Shown here: positions 1-9,064 of the stretch, one piece after another | How the letters are laid out: every line of letters begins with the position of its first letter | How positions within the stretch are numbered: position 1 is the first letter of the stretch | Assembly: GCA_028287505.1 (NCBI GenBank) | Contig: JAQBPN010000076.1 | Coordinates: forward strand, 64,069 to 128,068 | Source of the DNA: Fibrobacterota bacterium | Lineage (GTDB): Bacteria > Fibrobacterota > Fibrobacteria > UBA11236 | Direction of reading: 5' to 3' | DNA length: 64,000 nt | Program-made: the position numbers and the translations under genes | The notes under the pieces: generated by a model | Database searches by the model: none | What the model was told of the DNA's origin: nothing | What the model saw: the letters and a program-made list of their open reading frames with translations, nothing else

Positions 1-455
1 AACGGGAGTCCCGGGGCGGGACGGAAAACGTATTGGGCATCGTGGGATTCGGGAAGGCGGTGGAGGTCTGGACCCGCTTCGGGGCGCAGGAACGGGCGCG
101 CCTGGCGGTCTTGCGCGACGCCTTGGCGGCGGCGTTGCTCGCCAGGATTCCGGACCTGGTGGTGAACTCGGCCCTGGCGCCGAGGATTCCCAATACCTTG
201 AACGTGACTTTGCCCGGTTGCAAAGGGGACCTGATGGTAATGGGCCTGGACATGCGGGAAGCGGCCGTTTCGGCGGGCTCGGCCTGCGCTTCCGGGTCCG
301 TGAAATTTTCCCACGTATTGCTGGCGATGGGGAAAGGCAAGGATGCGGCCGCTTCGTCGCTGCGTTTCTCCCTGGGGTTGGGGAACACGGAATCGGAAAT
401 AGGACCCTTGGCGGAACACGTCGCCCGCGTGGCCGCGTCCGTGCGGGGGATGTAA
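1..455 (+). CDS. Cysteine desulfurase, C-terminal part (cut by left edge)
   Basis: The reading frame is open from base 3 to the TAA at 453-455, so the gene enters from the left; the TTG at 33 is only an internal codon. Bases 3-33 encode RGGTEN, the conserved GTEN segment of NifS/IscS enzymes. The active-site loop SAGSACASGS is present, with the catalytic Cys codon at 285-287, and a conserved RFSLG-type segment follows. These PLP enzymes remove sulfur from L-cysteine for Fe-S cluster and thio-cofactor assembly. The N-terminal half with the PLP lysine is outside the window, so NifS, IscS or SufS cannot be told apart. It ends 71 bases before putA, which has its own AAAGGAAG ribosome binding site. 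Confidence 0.9.
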   Translation, partial: RESRGGTENVLGIVGFGKAVEVWTRFGAQERARLAVLRDALAAALLARIPDLVVNSALAPRIPNTLNVTLPGCKGDLMVMGLDMREAAVSAGSACASGSVKFSHVLLAMGKGKDAAASSLRFSLGLGNTESEIGPLAEHVARVAASVRGM

Positions 456-526
456 ACTCCGCTAACACGCTGACATCGGGACATGTAGTTTGATAGACTA
501 AAGACAAAACCCCGGAAAAAGGAAGC

Positions 527-3500
527 ATGTCCGCTCCGCTATCGAACCCGCCCGCGAATCCGGAAACCGACGTCCTTAAGCTCGGCCAGGAAATCTGGCG
601 CGAGATGCGGGGCGAAGTCCCCGGCATCTTCAACAAGGATTTCTGGCAGGGGCGCATCCTGGAATGGGCCATGAAGGACCCCTCCTTCCGCGTGGACCTG
701 TTCCGTCTGGTAGACGTACTTCCGGTTCTTAATTCCCGCAAACAGGTTTGGCACCATATGCGCGATTACCTGATGCGGGAAGGCCGGCCCCTGCCTGCCG
801 TATTGGGCGCCGCCCTGAAGGCGGCTTCGGGCGGGCTCACCGGCGTGGTGGCGGTGGAAGTGATCAAACGCAATGTCGTCAACATGGCCGAGAACTTCAT
901 CCTGGGCCATGACGCCGCGGAAGCCATTCCCCTGTTACGCAAACTGCATGGACAAGGCATCGGGTTCACCGCGGATCTCCTGGGGGAAGCCACCCTGAGC
1001 GAAGCGGAAGCGGAAGCCTACCTGGGCCGCTACCGGGACCTGATCGAATCCCTGTCCGCGGAGGTCCGGAAGTGGCCCGCGGATCCCATCCTCGATCAGA
1101 ACCATCTGGGTCCCATTCCCCTGGCCAACGTATCCCTGAAGCTTTCCGCCCTGGAGGGACGCCTCGATCCCGTCAACACCGCAGGTTGCGTGGCCCGCCT
1201 CAAGGAGAAGGTGCTTCCGCTTTTCCTTCTGGCCAAACGGAAGAACGTATTCCTGAACGTCGATCTCGAGAATTGGCAATTGCACGGCATCACCTATGAT
1301 CTGTTCGAGGAAATCCTTTCCCATCCCGATCTGAAAACGTGGCCCCACGTGGGCATCGTGGTGCAGGCTTATCTCAAGTCCGCGCCGGCCGATCTGGCGC
1401 GTCTGTCGGGCTTGGCGGAAAAACGCGGCGCGCCCATCACGGTCCGCTTGGTAAAGGGAGCCTATTGGGACTACGAAGTGACGATGGCCAAGCAATGGGG
1501 GTTGCCCTGCCCGGTGCTCACCAGCAAGGCCGCCACGGACGCCCAGTACGAATCCCTGACGCGCTTCCTGCTCGTGAATTACCGGCACCTGGCGCCCGCT
1601 TTCGGAAGCCACAATCTGCGATCCCTGGTCCATGCCCTGGTGGCCGCGGAGGAACTGCAGGTTCCGCGCAACGCGTACGAAATCCAGATGCTCTACGGCA
1701 TGGCCGAACCGGAACGCAAGGTGCTCCGGGCCCGCGGCCACCGCCTGCGCGTGTATTCGCCGGTGGGAGCCCTGCTTCCCGGCATGGCCTACCTGGTGCG
1801 GCGGCTGCTGGAGAATACTTCCAATTCCGGCTTCCTGCGGCAAAGCTATCATGAAGGCGAGGACATCGCTGGATTGCTGGCGGCGCCCCGGGCTCCGGCG
1901 GCTTCGGCCTCAGGGTCCGCCATCCCGGCCGAATTCGCCGCCGACGTAACCGATATGATACCCGGGGATCTGGCCACTCCGTTCCGCAACTGTCCCAGGA
2001 TCGATTTCGCCCTTCCCCTGGCGCGCCTGAACTATGCCAAGGCGATCACCGATTGGAAAACCGTTCTGCCGATGCGCGTGCCCGTGGTGCGCGACGGCAA
2101 AGAGGAGCCCGCCCCCGATTCCAGGGAATGGTTTTCCCCCAACGATGCGAAGCTGCCGGTCGCGCGTCTGGACCTGGCTTCCGCCGCCCAGGCGGACAAG
2201 GCCGCGGACGCGGCGGACAAAGCCTATCCCGCTTGGCGGGATCGTCCCTTGCGGGAGCGCGCCGGTCTGGCGGAAAAGCTGGCGGACATCCTTTCCGCCG
2301 ATCGCGTTCGCTTGGCCGCCATGCAGACCCTGGAAGTGGGGAAGCCTTGGCAGGAAGCCGATCTGGACGTTGCCGAGGCCGTGGACTTCTGCCGGTACTA
2401 TGCGCGCCAGGCATTGATGGAGCTGGCGCCGAAAAACCAGGGCCAGGCTCCGGGAGAATCGAATACCCTGGCCTATCAGGGCCGGGGTCCGTCCGCCATC
2501 ATCGCCCCTTGGAATTTCCCCTTGGCCATTCTCTGCGGCATGTCCGTGGCGGCCCTGGTGGCGGGCAACCCCGTCATCATCAAGCCCGCGGAACAGAGCA
2601 GCGCCATCGCCTATCTCCTCTACCTTGCCATGATGAAAGCGGGCTTTCCCGCGGAGGTCGTGCAATTCCTGCCCGGCCTGGGCGAGGAGGCCGGCGCGCG
2701 CCTGGTGGCCCATCCCCGTATCGCCCAGATCGCCTTCACCGGCAGTCTGCAGGTGGGAACGCAAATCCTCCGGGAGGCCGCCGTGCTCCGGCCCGGTCAG
2801 GCCCGCCTCAAGCGCGTGGTCTGCGAGATGGGCGGCAAGAACGCCATCATCATCGACGACGACGCGGATCTGGACGATGCCGTAGCCGGAGTGCTGCGCA
2901 GCGCTTTCGGATACGCGGGGCAGAAATGCTCCGCCTGTTCCCGCGTGATCGCCGTGGGCGAGGTTTACCGGCCATTTACGGATCGCCTGGTGGCGGCCTG
3001 CCGGAGCCTGGCCGTCATGTCGGCGGAATCGCCGGCCTGCGATATGGGGCCCGTCATCGACGCGGAATCGCGTGCGCGCCTGGAAGCCGTCATCGCGGAC
3101 CCGGGACCGGGAGCCCGTTTGCTTTATCGGGGGCCCGCGCCCCAAGGCGGCCAGTACGTGGGTCCCGCCATATTCGAGGTTCAAGATGCGGGCCACCGCC
3201 TGATGCAGGACGAATTGTTCGGTCCGGTTTTGGCCGTGATGAAGGCGGAAGATTTCGGCAAGGCCCTGGACCTGACCGCGGCCACCCCCTTCGCTTTGAC
3301 GGGCGCGGTATTCACCCGCAGCCCCAGCCATATCGAAGAAGCGCGGGCGCGGTTCCGGGTGGGAAACCTGTACATCAACCGCGGTTCCACCGGAGCCTTG
3401 GTCGAGCGCCAACCCTTCGGCGGATTCGGTCATAGCGGGCTCGGCACCAAGGCCGGCGGGCCTGGATACCTGCTCCATTTCGCGGATCCATTATGTATTA

Positions 3501-3547
3501 CGGAAAACACTATGAGACATGGATTCACTCCGGACATTCAGGCCTAA
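527..3547 (+). CDS. putA: Bifunctional proline dehydrogenase / L-glutamate gamma-semialdehyde dehydrogenase (PutA)
   Basis: Oxidises proline to glutamate in two steps. The N-terminal half (about residues 110-440) is the FAD-dependent proline dehydrogenase barrel, with the [10 protein letters not shown] motif around residue 308 and [15 protein letters not shown] near its end. The C-terminal half (about 530-980) is an NAD-dependent aldehyde dehydrogenase, with APWNFPL, FTGS, catalytic base Glu767 (CEMGGKN) and nucleophile Cys801 (GQKCSA). At 1006 residues it lacks both the N-terminal ribbon-helix-helix DNA-binding domain and the long C-terminal domain of trifunctional PutA, so it should be purely enzymatic. 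The ATG follows AAAGGAAG. It stands alone and probably feeds carbon and nitrogen from proline into central metabolism. Confidence 0.97.
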   Translation: MSAPLSNPPANPETDVLKLGQEIWREMRGEVPGIFNKDFWQGRILEWAMKDPSFRVDLFRLVDVLPVLNSRKQVWHHMRDYLMREGRPLPAVLGAALKAASGGLTGVVAVEVIKRNVVNMAENFILGHDAAEAIPLLRKLHGQGIGFTADLLGEATLSEAEAEAYLGRYRDLIESLSAEVRKWPADPILDQNHLGPIPLANVSLKLSALEGRLDPVNTAGCVARLKEKVLPLFLLAKRKNVFLNVDLENWQLHGITYDLFEEILSHPDLKTWPHVGIVVQAYLKSAPADLARLSGLAEKRGAPITVRLVKGAYWDYEVTMAKQWGLPCPVLTSKAATDAQYESLTRFLLVNYRHLAPAFGSHNLRSLVHALVAAEELQVPRNAYEIQMLYGMAEPERKVLRARGHRLRVYSPVGALLPGMAYLVRRLLENTSNSGFLRQSYHEGEDIAGLLAAPRAPAASASGSAIPAEFAADVTDMIPGDLATPFRNCPRIDFALPLARLNYAKAITDWKTVLPMRVPVVRDGKEEPAPDSREWFSPNDAKLPVARLDLASAAQADKAADAADKAYPAWRDRPLRERAGLAEKLADILSADRVRLAAMQTLEVGKPWQEADLDVAEAVDFCRYYARQALMELAPKNQGQAPGESNTLAYQGRGPSAIIAPWNFPLAILCGMSVAALVAGNPVIIKPAEQSSAIAYLLYLAMMKAGFPAEVVQFLPGLGEEAGARLVAHPRIAQIAFTGSLQVGTQILREAAVLRPGQARLKRVVCEMGGKNAIIIDDDADLDDAVAGVLRSAFGYAGQKCSACSRVIAVGEVYRPFTDRLVAACRSLAVMSAESPACDMGPVIDAESRARLEAVIADPGPGARLLYRGPAPQGGQYVGPAIFEVQDAGHRLMQDELFGPVLAVMKAEDFGKALDLTAATPFALTGAVFTRSPSHIEEARARFRVGNLYINRGSTGALVERQPFGGFGHSGLGTKAGGPGYLLHFADPLCITENTMRHGFTPDIQA

Positions 3548-3683
3548 ACGCTCCAAACTGAATCGACCTGAAAAAGGCCCGATTTCCCAATCCGTACACG
3601 ACTGGAGAACGCATTTTACGCAACCAAGGTAGAGTTTAAGGCTTTTTCCTCGCGTATTCCCCGCAGAAGGCTTATTTTGCCCG

Positions 3684-4088
3684 ATGAAGTTACCGGCCGA
3701 TGCCAGGCGGAGTCTAAAGCACGTGCAGTTACCGAACACCATTTCCATATTCGGAGCCCTGTTGATGGGCGGGTTGGGTCTTGGACTGGCCTGGTTCGCG
3801 GTCAGGAATGGCTCCCAGAAAACCGTCTCGGGCATTCGCCAGAATCTGCATCGGGATCTGGATCGCTTGTTCTCGGATATCTCCAAGGGGTTGGGAAGCC
3901 TATCTTCATCCCGCTTCGGGGGATTGGCCGTGACGCGGGAAAAGCAGGACGAAGTGGAGCGGCTGCTTTCCGAACTGCAACGGCGCCTACGCATGCTGGA
4001 AGATGGCGTCCGGGAAAAGTACGAAGAGCGTACCCATAGGGTTTTGGCGAAAGCCGCGCGGTTCGGCATCACCCTGCCCCCTCCCTGA
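3684..4088 (+). CDS. Small membrane-anchored hypothetical protein with coiled coil
   Basis: A 134-residue protein I do not recognise. Residues about 20-42 (TISIFGALLMGGLGLGLAWF) form one hydrophobic, glycine-rich segment. The rest is charged and heptad-like (EKQDEVERLLSELQRRLRMLEDGVREKYEE), so it is likely a single-pass membrane protein with a cytoplasmic coiled coil. The design resembles small YtxH-like or phage-shock-associated proteins, but there is no specific motif. A longer reading frame on the opposite strand covers the same bases but is Ser/Arg-rich with no domain, so I prefer this strand. It lies between putA and bioB with no clear operon link. Confidence 0.55.
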   Translation: MKLPADARRSLKHVQLPNTISIFGALLMGGLGLGLAWFAVRNGSQKTVSGIRQNLHRDLDRLFSDISKGLGSLSSSRFGGLAVTREKQDEVERLLSELQRRLRMLEDGVREKYEERTHRVLAKAARFGITLPPP

Positions 4089-4207
4089 GCCGGTTTCCGG
4101 CGCATCCAAACCTCAATTTCCCGGATTTTGTCTTAAGGCTTAGCCTCCCGCTTAGGCGAAAATTGCCGATCATTCCTATATTTAGGGGCTTTTCAAAGGC
4201 AGACTCC

Positions 4208-5287
4208 ATGGACAACCGCCCGATTTCCGCCCTGACTTTCAATGCCACTGATTTGGCCGAAAAGAGCCTGGCGGGCGAGGATTTATCCAGGGAGGAGGCT
4301 TTCGCCATTCTGGAATGGCCGGATGAAGATATCCTGACCCTGATGCAGGCGGCCTTCAAAGTGCGCCAGGCCGCCTTCGGCAAGAAGGTCCGTCTGAATT
4401 ACCTGGTCAACATCCAAAGCGGCATCTGCCAGGAAGATTGCGGCTACTGTTCCCAGTCCAGCATTTCCGACGTGCCCGTCGAGAAATACAAGCTGATGAC
4501 CCCGGATGAGGTGGAAGCTGCGGCCGAAAAGGCCGTCGCCAACAAAGCGGCCCGCCTATGCATGGTCGCTTCCATGCGCGGCCCTTCCGATAAGGATGTT
4601 GCGGGGGTGGCCGCCGCCATCCGCCGGGTCAAGGAACGTTTCCCCCAATTGGAGCTGTGCGCTTGCCTGGGGCTGCTCAAGGACGGTCAGGCGGATACCT
4701 TGAACGAAGCGGGCGTAGACGCCTACAACCACAATCTCAATACCAGCGAACGCCACTATGGCGAAATCTGCACCACCCACGGTTTTTCCGATCGCCTGGA
4801 CACTGTGCGCAAGGTGCGCGAGGCCGGCATTTCCTCTTGCAGCGGCGCCTTGTTCGGCATGGGGGAAACCCGCGAGGATATCCTGGACGTGGCTTATCGC
4901 CTGCGGGAGCTGGGCGTCGATTCCATTCCCGTGAACTTCCTGATCCCTTTCAAGGGAACGCCCCAAGGCCATCGCGAAGAGTTGACGCCGGTGTATTGCC
5001 TCAAGATCCTGGCGCTGTTCCGCCTGGTCAATCCGTTTTCGGAAATCCGCATCGCCGGCGGACGCGAACTGCATCTGCGCAGCCTGCAGCCGCTGGGCCT
5101 GTACGCCGCCAATTCGATCTTCGTGGGCGACTATCTGACCACGGAAGGCCAGGCGGGTTCGCTGGATCGCGAAATGATCCGGGACATGGGTTTCGAAATC
5201 GTCGGCGAGAACGCCGCGGAAGGCTCCGCCGTGCCCTTGGTCGATCGCGTCACCCTCACCTCGCGGCAGGCGCGCCTGGCCAAATAG
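4208..5287 (+). CDS. bioB: Biotin synthase
   Basis: Radical-SAM enzyme that inserts sulfur into dethiobiotin, the last step of biotin synthesis. The CX3CX2C ligands of the SAM-binding [4Fe-4S] cluster are Cys74, Cys78 and Cys81 (CQEDCGYC). The family motifs YNHNLNTS and the C-terminal RIAGGRE, whose Arg helps ligate the second cluster, are present. I place the start at the ATG at 4208 (MDNRPIS), preceded by AAAGG, rather than the upstream in-frame TTG at 4163; this gives 359 residues, typical for BioB. No other bio gene is adjacent; hisH follows after 43 bases. Confidence 0.96.
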   Translation: MDNRPISALTFNATDLAEKSLAGEDLSREEAFAILEWPDEDILTLMQAAFKVRQAAFGKKVRLNYLVNIQSGICQEDCGYCSQSSISDVPVEKYKLMTPDEVEAAAEKAVANKAARLCMVASMRGPSDKDVAGVAAAIRRVKERFPQLELCACLGLLKDGQADTLNEAGVDAYNHNLNTSERHYGEICTTHGFSDRLDTVRKVREAGISSCSGALFGMGETREDILDVAYRLRELGVDSIPVNFLIPFKGTPQGHREELTPVYCLKILALFRLVNPFSEIRIAGGRELHLRSLQPLGLYAANSIFVGDYLTTEGQAGSLDREMIRDMGFEIVGENAAEGSAVPLVDRVTLTSRQARLAK

Positions 5288-5330
5288 GACGCGCGGGGCG
5301 GCGCCCCGTACCGGTCCCGCCCCGAGCACC

Positions 5331-6047
5331 ATGATTGTCATCGTCGATTACAAAGCCGGCAACCTCACCTCCGTCAAGCTGGCCTTGGAGGAAGTGGGGG
5401 AAGATGCGGTCATATCCGCCGATGCCGCCGTCATCGCGGGGGCGGACCGGTTGATCTTCCCCGGCGTGGGCGCCGCGGGATCGGCCATGGAAGAGCTGAA
5501 CAAAATGAGGCTCGCGCCCGTGCTCAAGGATTTCATCGCCACCGGAAAACCCTTCCTGGGAATCTGCGTGGGCTGCCAGATCATCATGGAATGGAGCCTG
5601 GAGGACGGGCGCACGCCTTGCCTCGGTTTCCTCCCCGGCGGGACGGACATTTTCACCGCTGCGCCGGACGCGAAAGTCCCCCACATGGGCTGGAACCAGG
5701 TCCGCTTGGCTTCGGCCGGCGGCCACGGCGCATCGGCTTCCCGGGCCGCGACCGTTCCCCATCCCGTTTTCGAGGGGATACCGGACGGCAGCGAATTCTA
5801 TTTCGTCCACAGCTATTTCCCGACTCCAAGGGATCCCGCCGACGTGCTGGCGGAAACCGAATTCGGAGGCAAGACCTTCGCTTCGGTGCTGGGACGGGGC
5901 AATCTCGTGGCTTGCCAGTTCCACGTCGAGAAAAGCGGCAAGTGGGGGCTCGCGTTGCTCAAGAATTTCTGCAAGTGGAGCGGGAGCTCCACCTGGAACG
6001 GCGGCTCCGCCCGCGGCCACGGTCCCTCGGGAAGCGGCATATGCTGA
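5331..6047 (+). CDS. hisH: Imidazole glycerol phosphate synthase, glutaminase subunit HisH
   Basis: Class I glutamine amidotransferase that supplies ammonia to HisF in histidine synthesis. The nucleophile is Cys79 (GICVGCQ; many HisH have GICLGMQ) and the His198/Glu200 pair lies in QFHVEKSG, where the usual Pro between them is Val. The N-terminus [15 protein letters not shown] is typical. Length is 238 residues; about 25 residues after the catalytic core form a Gly/Ser-rich tail ([10 protein letters not shown]) beyond the usual end. The stop overlaps the hisF start (ATGCTGA at 6041-6047), consistent with coupled translation of two subunits of one complex. The rest of the his pathway is elsewhere. 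Confidence 0.96.
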   Translation: MIVIVDYKAGNLTSVKLALEEVGEDAVISADAAVIAGADRLIFPGVGAAGSAMEELNKMRLAPVLKDFIATGKPFLGICVGCQIIMEWSLEDGRTPCLGFLPGGTDIFTAAPDAKVPHMGWNQVRLASAGGHGASASRAATVPHPVFEGIPDGSEFYFVHSYFPTPRDPADVLAETEFGGKTFASVLGRGNLVACQFHVEKSGKWGLALLKNFCKWSGSSTWNGGSARGHGPSGSGIC

Positions 6048-6817
6048 CCAAGCGGCTCATCGTCTGCCTGGACGTGCGTAACGGCAAGGTTACCAAGGGC
6101 GTCAAGTTCAAGGAGAACGTGGATTTGGGCGATCCGGTGGAAATGGGCCGCAAGTACTACCAGGACGGCGTGGATGAGCTGGTGTTCTACGACATCATGG
6201 CCTCCGCCGAAAAACGGCCGATAGACATCGCCATGGTCCGGGCCGTGGCCCGGAAAGTGTTCATCCCCTTCTCGGTGGGAGGCGGCATCCGCAACCTGGA
6301 AGACATGCGGGAAGTCCTGTTGGCAGGCGCGGAAAAGGTGAGCGTGAACTCCCTGGCCGTGCAGAATCCGGACATCATCCGCCAAGGGGCCAAAGCCTTC
6401 GGCAAGCAATGCATCGTACTGGGGATGGACGCGAAGAAGACCGACCTGCCCGGGTTGTCTTCCGGATACGAAGTGTTCGTGCAGGGCGGGCGCAAGGCCA
6501 TGGGCATCGACGCTGTGGCCTGGGCCAAACAGGCCGTGGCGCTGGGGGCGGGGGAGATCTGCGTCAACTCCATCGACGCGGACGGAACCAAGAACGGATA
6601 CGAACTGACATTGACGCGCCTGATCGCGGAGGCCGTGGAGGTTCCCGTGATCGCCTCGGGCGGAGCGGGGACGCCGTCCCATCTGGTCGACGTCTTCAAA
6701 AAGGGCGGAGCGGACGCGGGTCTGGTCGCCTCCATGGTGCATTACGGCACCTATGGGATTTCCGCGATCAAGGCCGAGCTTGCGGCCGCGGGGATTCCCG
6801 TGCGCGCAAGCGCATAA
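6041..6817 (+). CDS. hisF: Imidazole glycerol phosphate synthase, cyclase subunit HisF
   Basis: A 258-residue (beta/alpha)8 barrel that uses HisH-derived ammonia and PRFAR to make imidazole glycerol phosphate and AICAR. Both catalytic aspartates are at their classic positions: Asp11 (CLDV) and Asp130 (GMDAKK). The phosphate-binding loops ([26 protein letters not shown]) are intact. The start is the ATG at 6041, which overlaps the end of hisH by 7 bases; upstream extension in this frame is only the shadow of hisH. It ends the bioB-hisH-hisF group; a 278-base gap follows before the sigma54 activator. Confidence 0.97.
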   Translation: MLTKRLIVCLDVRNGKVTKGVKFKENVDLGDPVEMGRKYYQDGVDELVFYDIMASAEKRPIDIAMVRAVARKVFIPFSVGGGIRNLEDMREVLLAGAEKVSVNSLAVQNPDIIRQGAKAFGKQCIVLGMDAKKTDLPGLSSGYEVFVQGGRKAMGIDAVAWAKQAVALGAGEICVNSIDADGTKNGYELTLTRLIAEAVEVPVIASGGAGTPSHLVDVFKKGGADAGLVASMVHYGTYGISAIKAELAAAGIPVRASA

Positions 6818-6858
6818 GTCCCGCCGACAACCTTCCATGCTTACATTTTGGTTCGCGG

Positions 6859-6952
6859 ATGGACTTGATCGTCCGGTGCGCGGCGCATGACAAGTTCGGG
6901 CAGGAAATGACAATGGCCTCGCCGTCTTCCTCGATTGGCCCATCAAGTCCAT
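6859..6952. repeat. Widely spaced 11-bp inverted repeat upstream of the sigma54 activator gene
   Basis: ATGGACTTGAT at 6859-6869 is exactly repeated as its reverse complement, ATCAAGTCCAT, at 6942-6952, with 72 bases between. The gap between hisF and the activator gene (6818-7095) has no convincing coding frame. The repeat could fold the leader RNA into a long hairpin or be a paired protein site. I found no confident promoter hexamers around it. Confidence 0.4.
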
Positions 6953-7095
6953 GAAAACCCCTTAAAATGGCCATTGAAAACCATTTCTTTGATTGGCTGG
7001 ATTCTTGCTTTCCTGATCCTCGGACATCGGGCCGGCTTCAACGGCCTTGCCGGCATTGCCGGCATTGACCGAACCAGTGGGATGGGAAAGAAAAT

Positions 7096-8748
7096 ATGCT
7101 ACCCAATAACCCAGCAAGCACCATGGTATTTGCGAACGGCAGAGGCAGGGAACGCTTCGGCGTGGAATCGGAAGCCCGGGACGTAGTCTCCGAGTTGAAG
7201 GGCCAGGATCTGGTCTTCATGCTTCTGGAAATCGCCCAATTGATGGAAAAGCAACGGGAGCCGAAGATCATCATCGACGGCATCCTGTCCATGCTTTCGG
7301 AAAAGCTCCATCTCATCCGGGGACGTGTCATCGTGCCCGGCAGGGAATCGGGCCTCCCGGAAATCCGCTACTGTCTGGGTGCCCGGGAAAAGGAATCCCT
7401 GGACGTTCCGGTCGGCAGGGATTCCCTGGTGGGACAGGTGCTTGCGACCGGCAAGGTGAAGCTCGTCCCGGAGATAGACAGGGAGTCGGCCATCCTGGGT
7501 TTTTCGCCTCCGCGCAACGCCCTGCCCCCGGGCAAAGTCTCTTTCTTCGCGGTCCCCATCTTCGAAAACGACATCGTGTTGGGGGCCTTGGTGGCCTTCC
7601 GCATGCGGGACGAAAAGCGCAGCTTCATCCACGACATGGATATGCTCCGCTTCTCCGCCGCCGTGATCGGCCAAAGCCTGGGGATCGAAATGCGGGTGGC
7701 GGAAGAAATGCGATCCCTGAGGAGCACGGGCAAAGGCATCGCCCATGGGATCCTGGGCAACAGCGCCAAGCTGAACGAGGCGCTGAGGCAGACGGATCAG
7801 ATCGCCGCCAGCGATGCGCCGGCCATGCTGTTGGGCGAATCGGGAACGGGCAAGGAGAAATTCGCCCGCATGATCCACCAGGAAAGCCGCCGGGCCGAGG
7901 GGCCTTTCGTCTGCATCAATTGCGCTGCCATCCCTCCCTCCCTGCTCGAATCCGAGCTGTTCGGTTACGAAAAAGGCAGTTTCACCGGCGCCAACCAGAG
8001 CCGCAAGGGCAAGATTGAATGCGCCGACAAAGGCACCCTGTTCCTGGACGAAATAGGGGATTTGCCCCTGGAGCTCCAGGCCAAGCTGTTGCGCGTCATC
8101 CAGGAAAGGCAGATAGAGCGGGTCGGCAGCAGCCAATCCATCCAGGTGGATTTCCGGATCATCACCGCCACCAACGTCGATCTGCAGACCGCCGTGAACG
8201 AGGGCCGCTTCCGGCTCGACCTGTTCTACAGGCTCAACGTGATTCCGATTTACCTTCCTCCCCTGCGTGAACGCAATGGGGACGTGCGCATCATCGCTTT
8301 GCATTTCCTCAACGAGTTCAACCACAACTACCAGAGGAATATCACCTTCGACGACGGCATCCTGGATCTGATGGAGTCCTTCGATTGGCCGGGAAACATC
8401 CGGCAATTGGCCAACGTGATCGAACGGGCGGGGTTGACCGCGGAAACCCGGCGCATCACCCGGGAGCAGATCGAAAGGATCCTGGTGCAGGAGGCCAGCG
8501 TGTTCATCGCCAAGCCCAGGCACATCGAGCCGGATCGGGCGCCCTTGCAGCCGGACCTCGCCGGAAAAGCCAAGGATTGGGAAGCCGACGGCTCCCGGCC
8601 CTATATGAAGGTGCAGGAAAGGGAAACCGACGAGATAGCCACGGCCATCCGCCGTTTCGGCGGGAACAAGACCCATGCGGCCCGCAGCCTGGGAATGACC
8701 ATCCGTCAGTTGCGATACCGTATCCAAAGGCTGGGAATAGCCTCCTAG
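7096..8748 (+). CDS. Sigma54-dependent enhancer-binding transcriptional activator (GAF - AAA+ - Fis-type HTH)
   Basis: A 550-residue NifA-like activator. Residues about 30-200 form a GAF-type sensory domain. The AAA+ domain has Walker A GESGTGKE starting at residue 247, the sigma54-contacting loop GSFTGA at 294-299 (Ser in place of the common Ala), Walker B LFLDEIGDLP, and an arginine-finger region (FRLDLFYRLNV). A Fis-type helix-turn-helix (GNKTHAARSLGMTIRQLRYRI) ends the protein. There is no receiver domain, so it probably responds to a small molecule or partner protein through the GAF domain. The gene sits directly upstream of an amide transport operon whose promoter is a near-perfect -24/-12 site, making it the likely activator. 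RBS-like GGGAAAG precedes the ATG; a terminator follows the stop. Confidence 0.94.
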   Translation: MLPNNPASTMVFANGRGRERFGVESEARDVVSELKGQDLVFMLLEIAQLMEKQREPKIIIDGILSMLSEKLHLIRGRVIVPGRESGLPEIRYCLGAREKESLDVPVGRDSLVGQVLATGKVKLVPEIDRESAILGFSPPRNALPPGKVSFFAVPIFENDIVLGALVAFRMRDEKRSFIHDMDMLRFSAAVIGQSLGIEMRVAEEMRSLRSTGKGIAHGILGNSAKLNEALRQTDQIAASDAPAMLLGESGTGKEKFARMIHQESRRAEGPFVCINCAAIPPSLLESELFGYEKGSFTGANQSRKGKIECADKGTLFLDEIGDLPLELQAKLLRVIQERQIERVGSSQSIQVDFRIITATNVDLQTAVNEGRFRLDLFYRLNVIPIYLPPLRERNGDVRIIALHFLNEFNHNYQRNITFDDGILDLMESFDWPGNIRQLANVIERAGLTAETRRITREQIERILVQEASVFIAKPRHIEPDRAPLQPDLAGKAKDWEADGSRPYMKVQERETDEIATAIRRFGGNKTHAARSLGMTIRQLRYRIQRLGIAS

Positions 8749-8776
8749 CCCCCGGCAATCCATCGAATCCAGAAGG

Positions 8777-8808
8777 ACGGAGCCCTCCAAAGAGGACTCC
8801 GTTTTTTT
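8777..8808 (+). terminator. Rho-independent terminator after the activator gene
   Basis: The stem ACGGAGCCCTC / GAGGACTCCGT has one mismatch and a CAAA loop. It is followed by eight T residues (8802-8809). It lies 28 bases after the activator stop and isolates it from the downstream sigma54 promoter, so the transport operon should depend on that promoter. Confidence 0.85.
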
Positions 8809-8837
8809 TACGCCGGCGGTTTCCCGGAAGCAGCCGA

Positions 8838-8881
8838 TTGTCCGGATTGTCTGCTTTGCGCGCCTGCCAATCAGGACATTG
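8838..8881. promoter_or_regulatory. Candidate enhancer (activator-binding) site, paired half-sites
   Basis: Half-site TGTCCGGATTG at 8839-8849 and an inverted partner CAATCAGGACA at 8868-8878 match in 10 of 11 positions, with centres 29 bases apart (about three helical turns). The proximal edge lies 93 bases upstream of the -24 GG of the sigma54 promoter, a usual distance for enhancer-binding proteins. The same half-sites recur at 15243-15285 before the second sigma54-like promoter at the same 93-base distance. That the neighbouring activator binds here is an inference. Confidence 0.7.
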
Positions 8882-8969
8882 CGATGTCACCCCGCGCGCG
8901 ATTGAGGGCATGCCGGCGCCCATGGGCGGGAACCCGGACGATTAGGCGGAAAAGGTCAGGTAACCTTCA

Positions 8970-8985
8970 TGGCACGTAGCTTGCG
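8970..8985 (+). promoter_or_regulatory. Sigma54 (-24/-12) promoter of the amide transport operon
   Basis: TGGCACGTAGCTTGCG matches the sigma54 consensus TGGCACG-N4-TTGC completely, with GG at 8971-8972 and GC at 8983-8984 separated by ten bases. Transcription should begin near 8996, giving a leader of about 70 bases before the transporter start at 9065. A possible TTG start at 8969 falls inside this promoter and is therefore not the gene start. Confidence 0.88.
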
Positions 8986-9064
8986 TTCTCTATCAGCGTT
9001 CGGCGGCAATCCGGGACGCCACAAACAACGTCCTTCCGGAACGTGCAACCATAGGAGGTCCAGA

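Noticed and set aside
3491-4105. Minus-strand frame of 204 codons opposite the small membrane protein
   Set aside because: Its product is Ser/Arg-rich with no hydrophobic segment, domain or ribosome binding site, while the plus-strand frame has a membrane segment and coiled coil.
8969-9064. TTG start extending the amide-binding protein by 32 residues
   Set aside because: It overlaps the sigma54 promoter and would lie upstream of the transcription start; AGGAGG supports the ATG at 9065.
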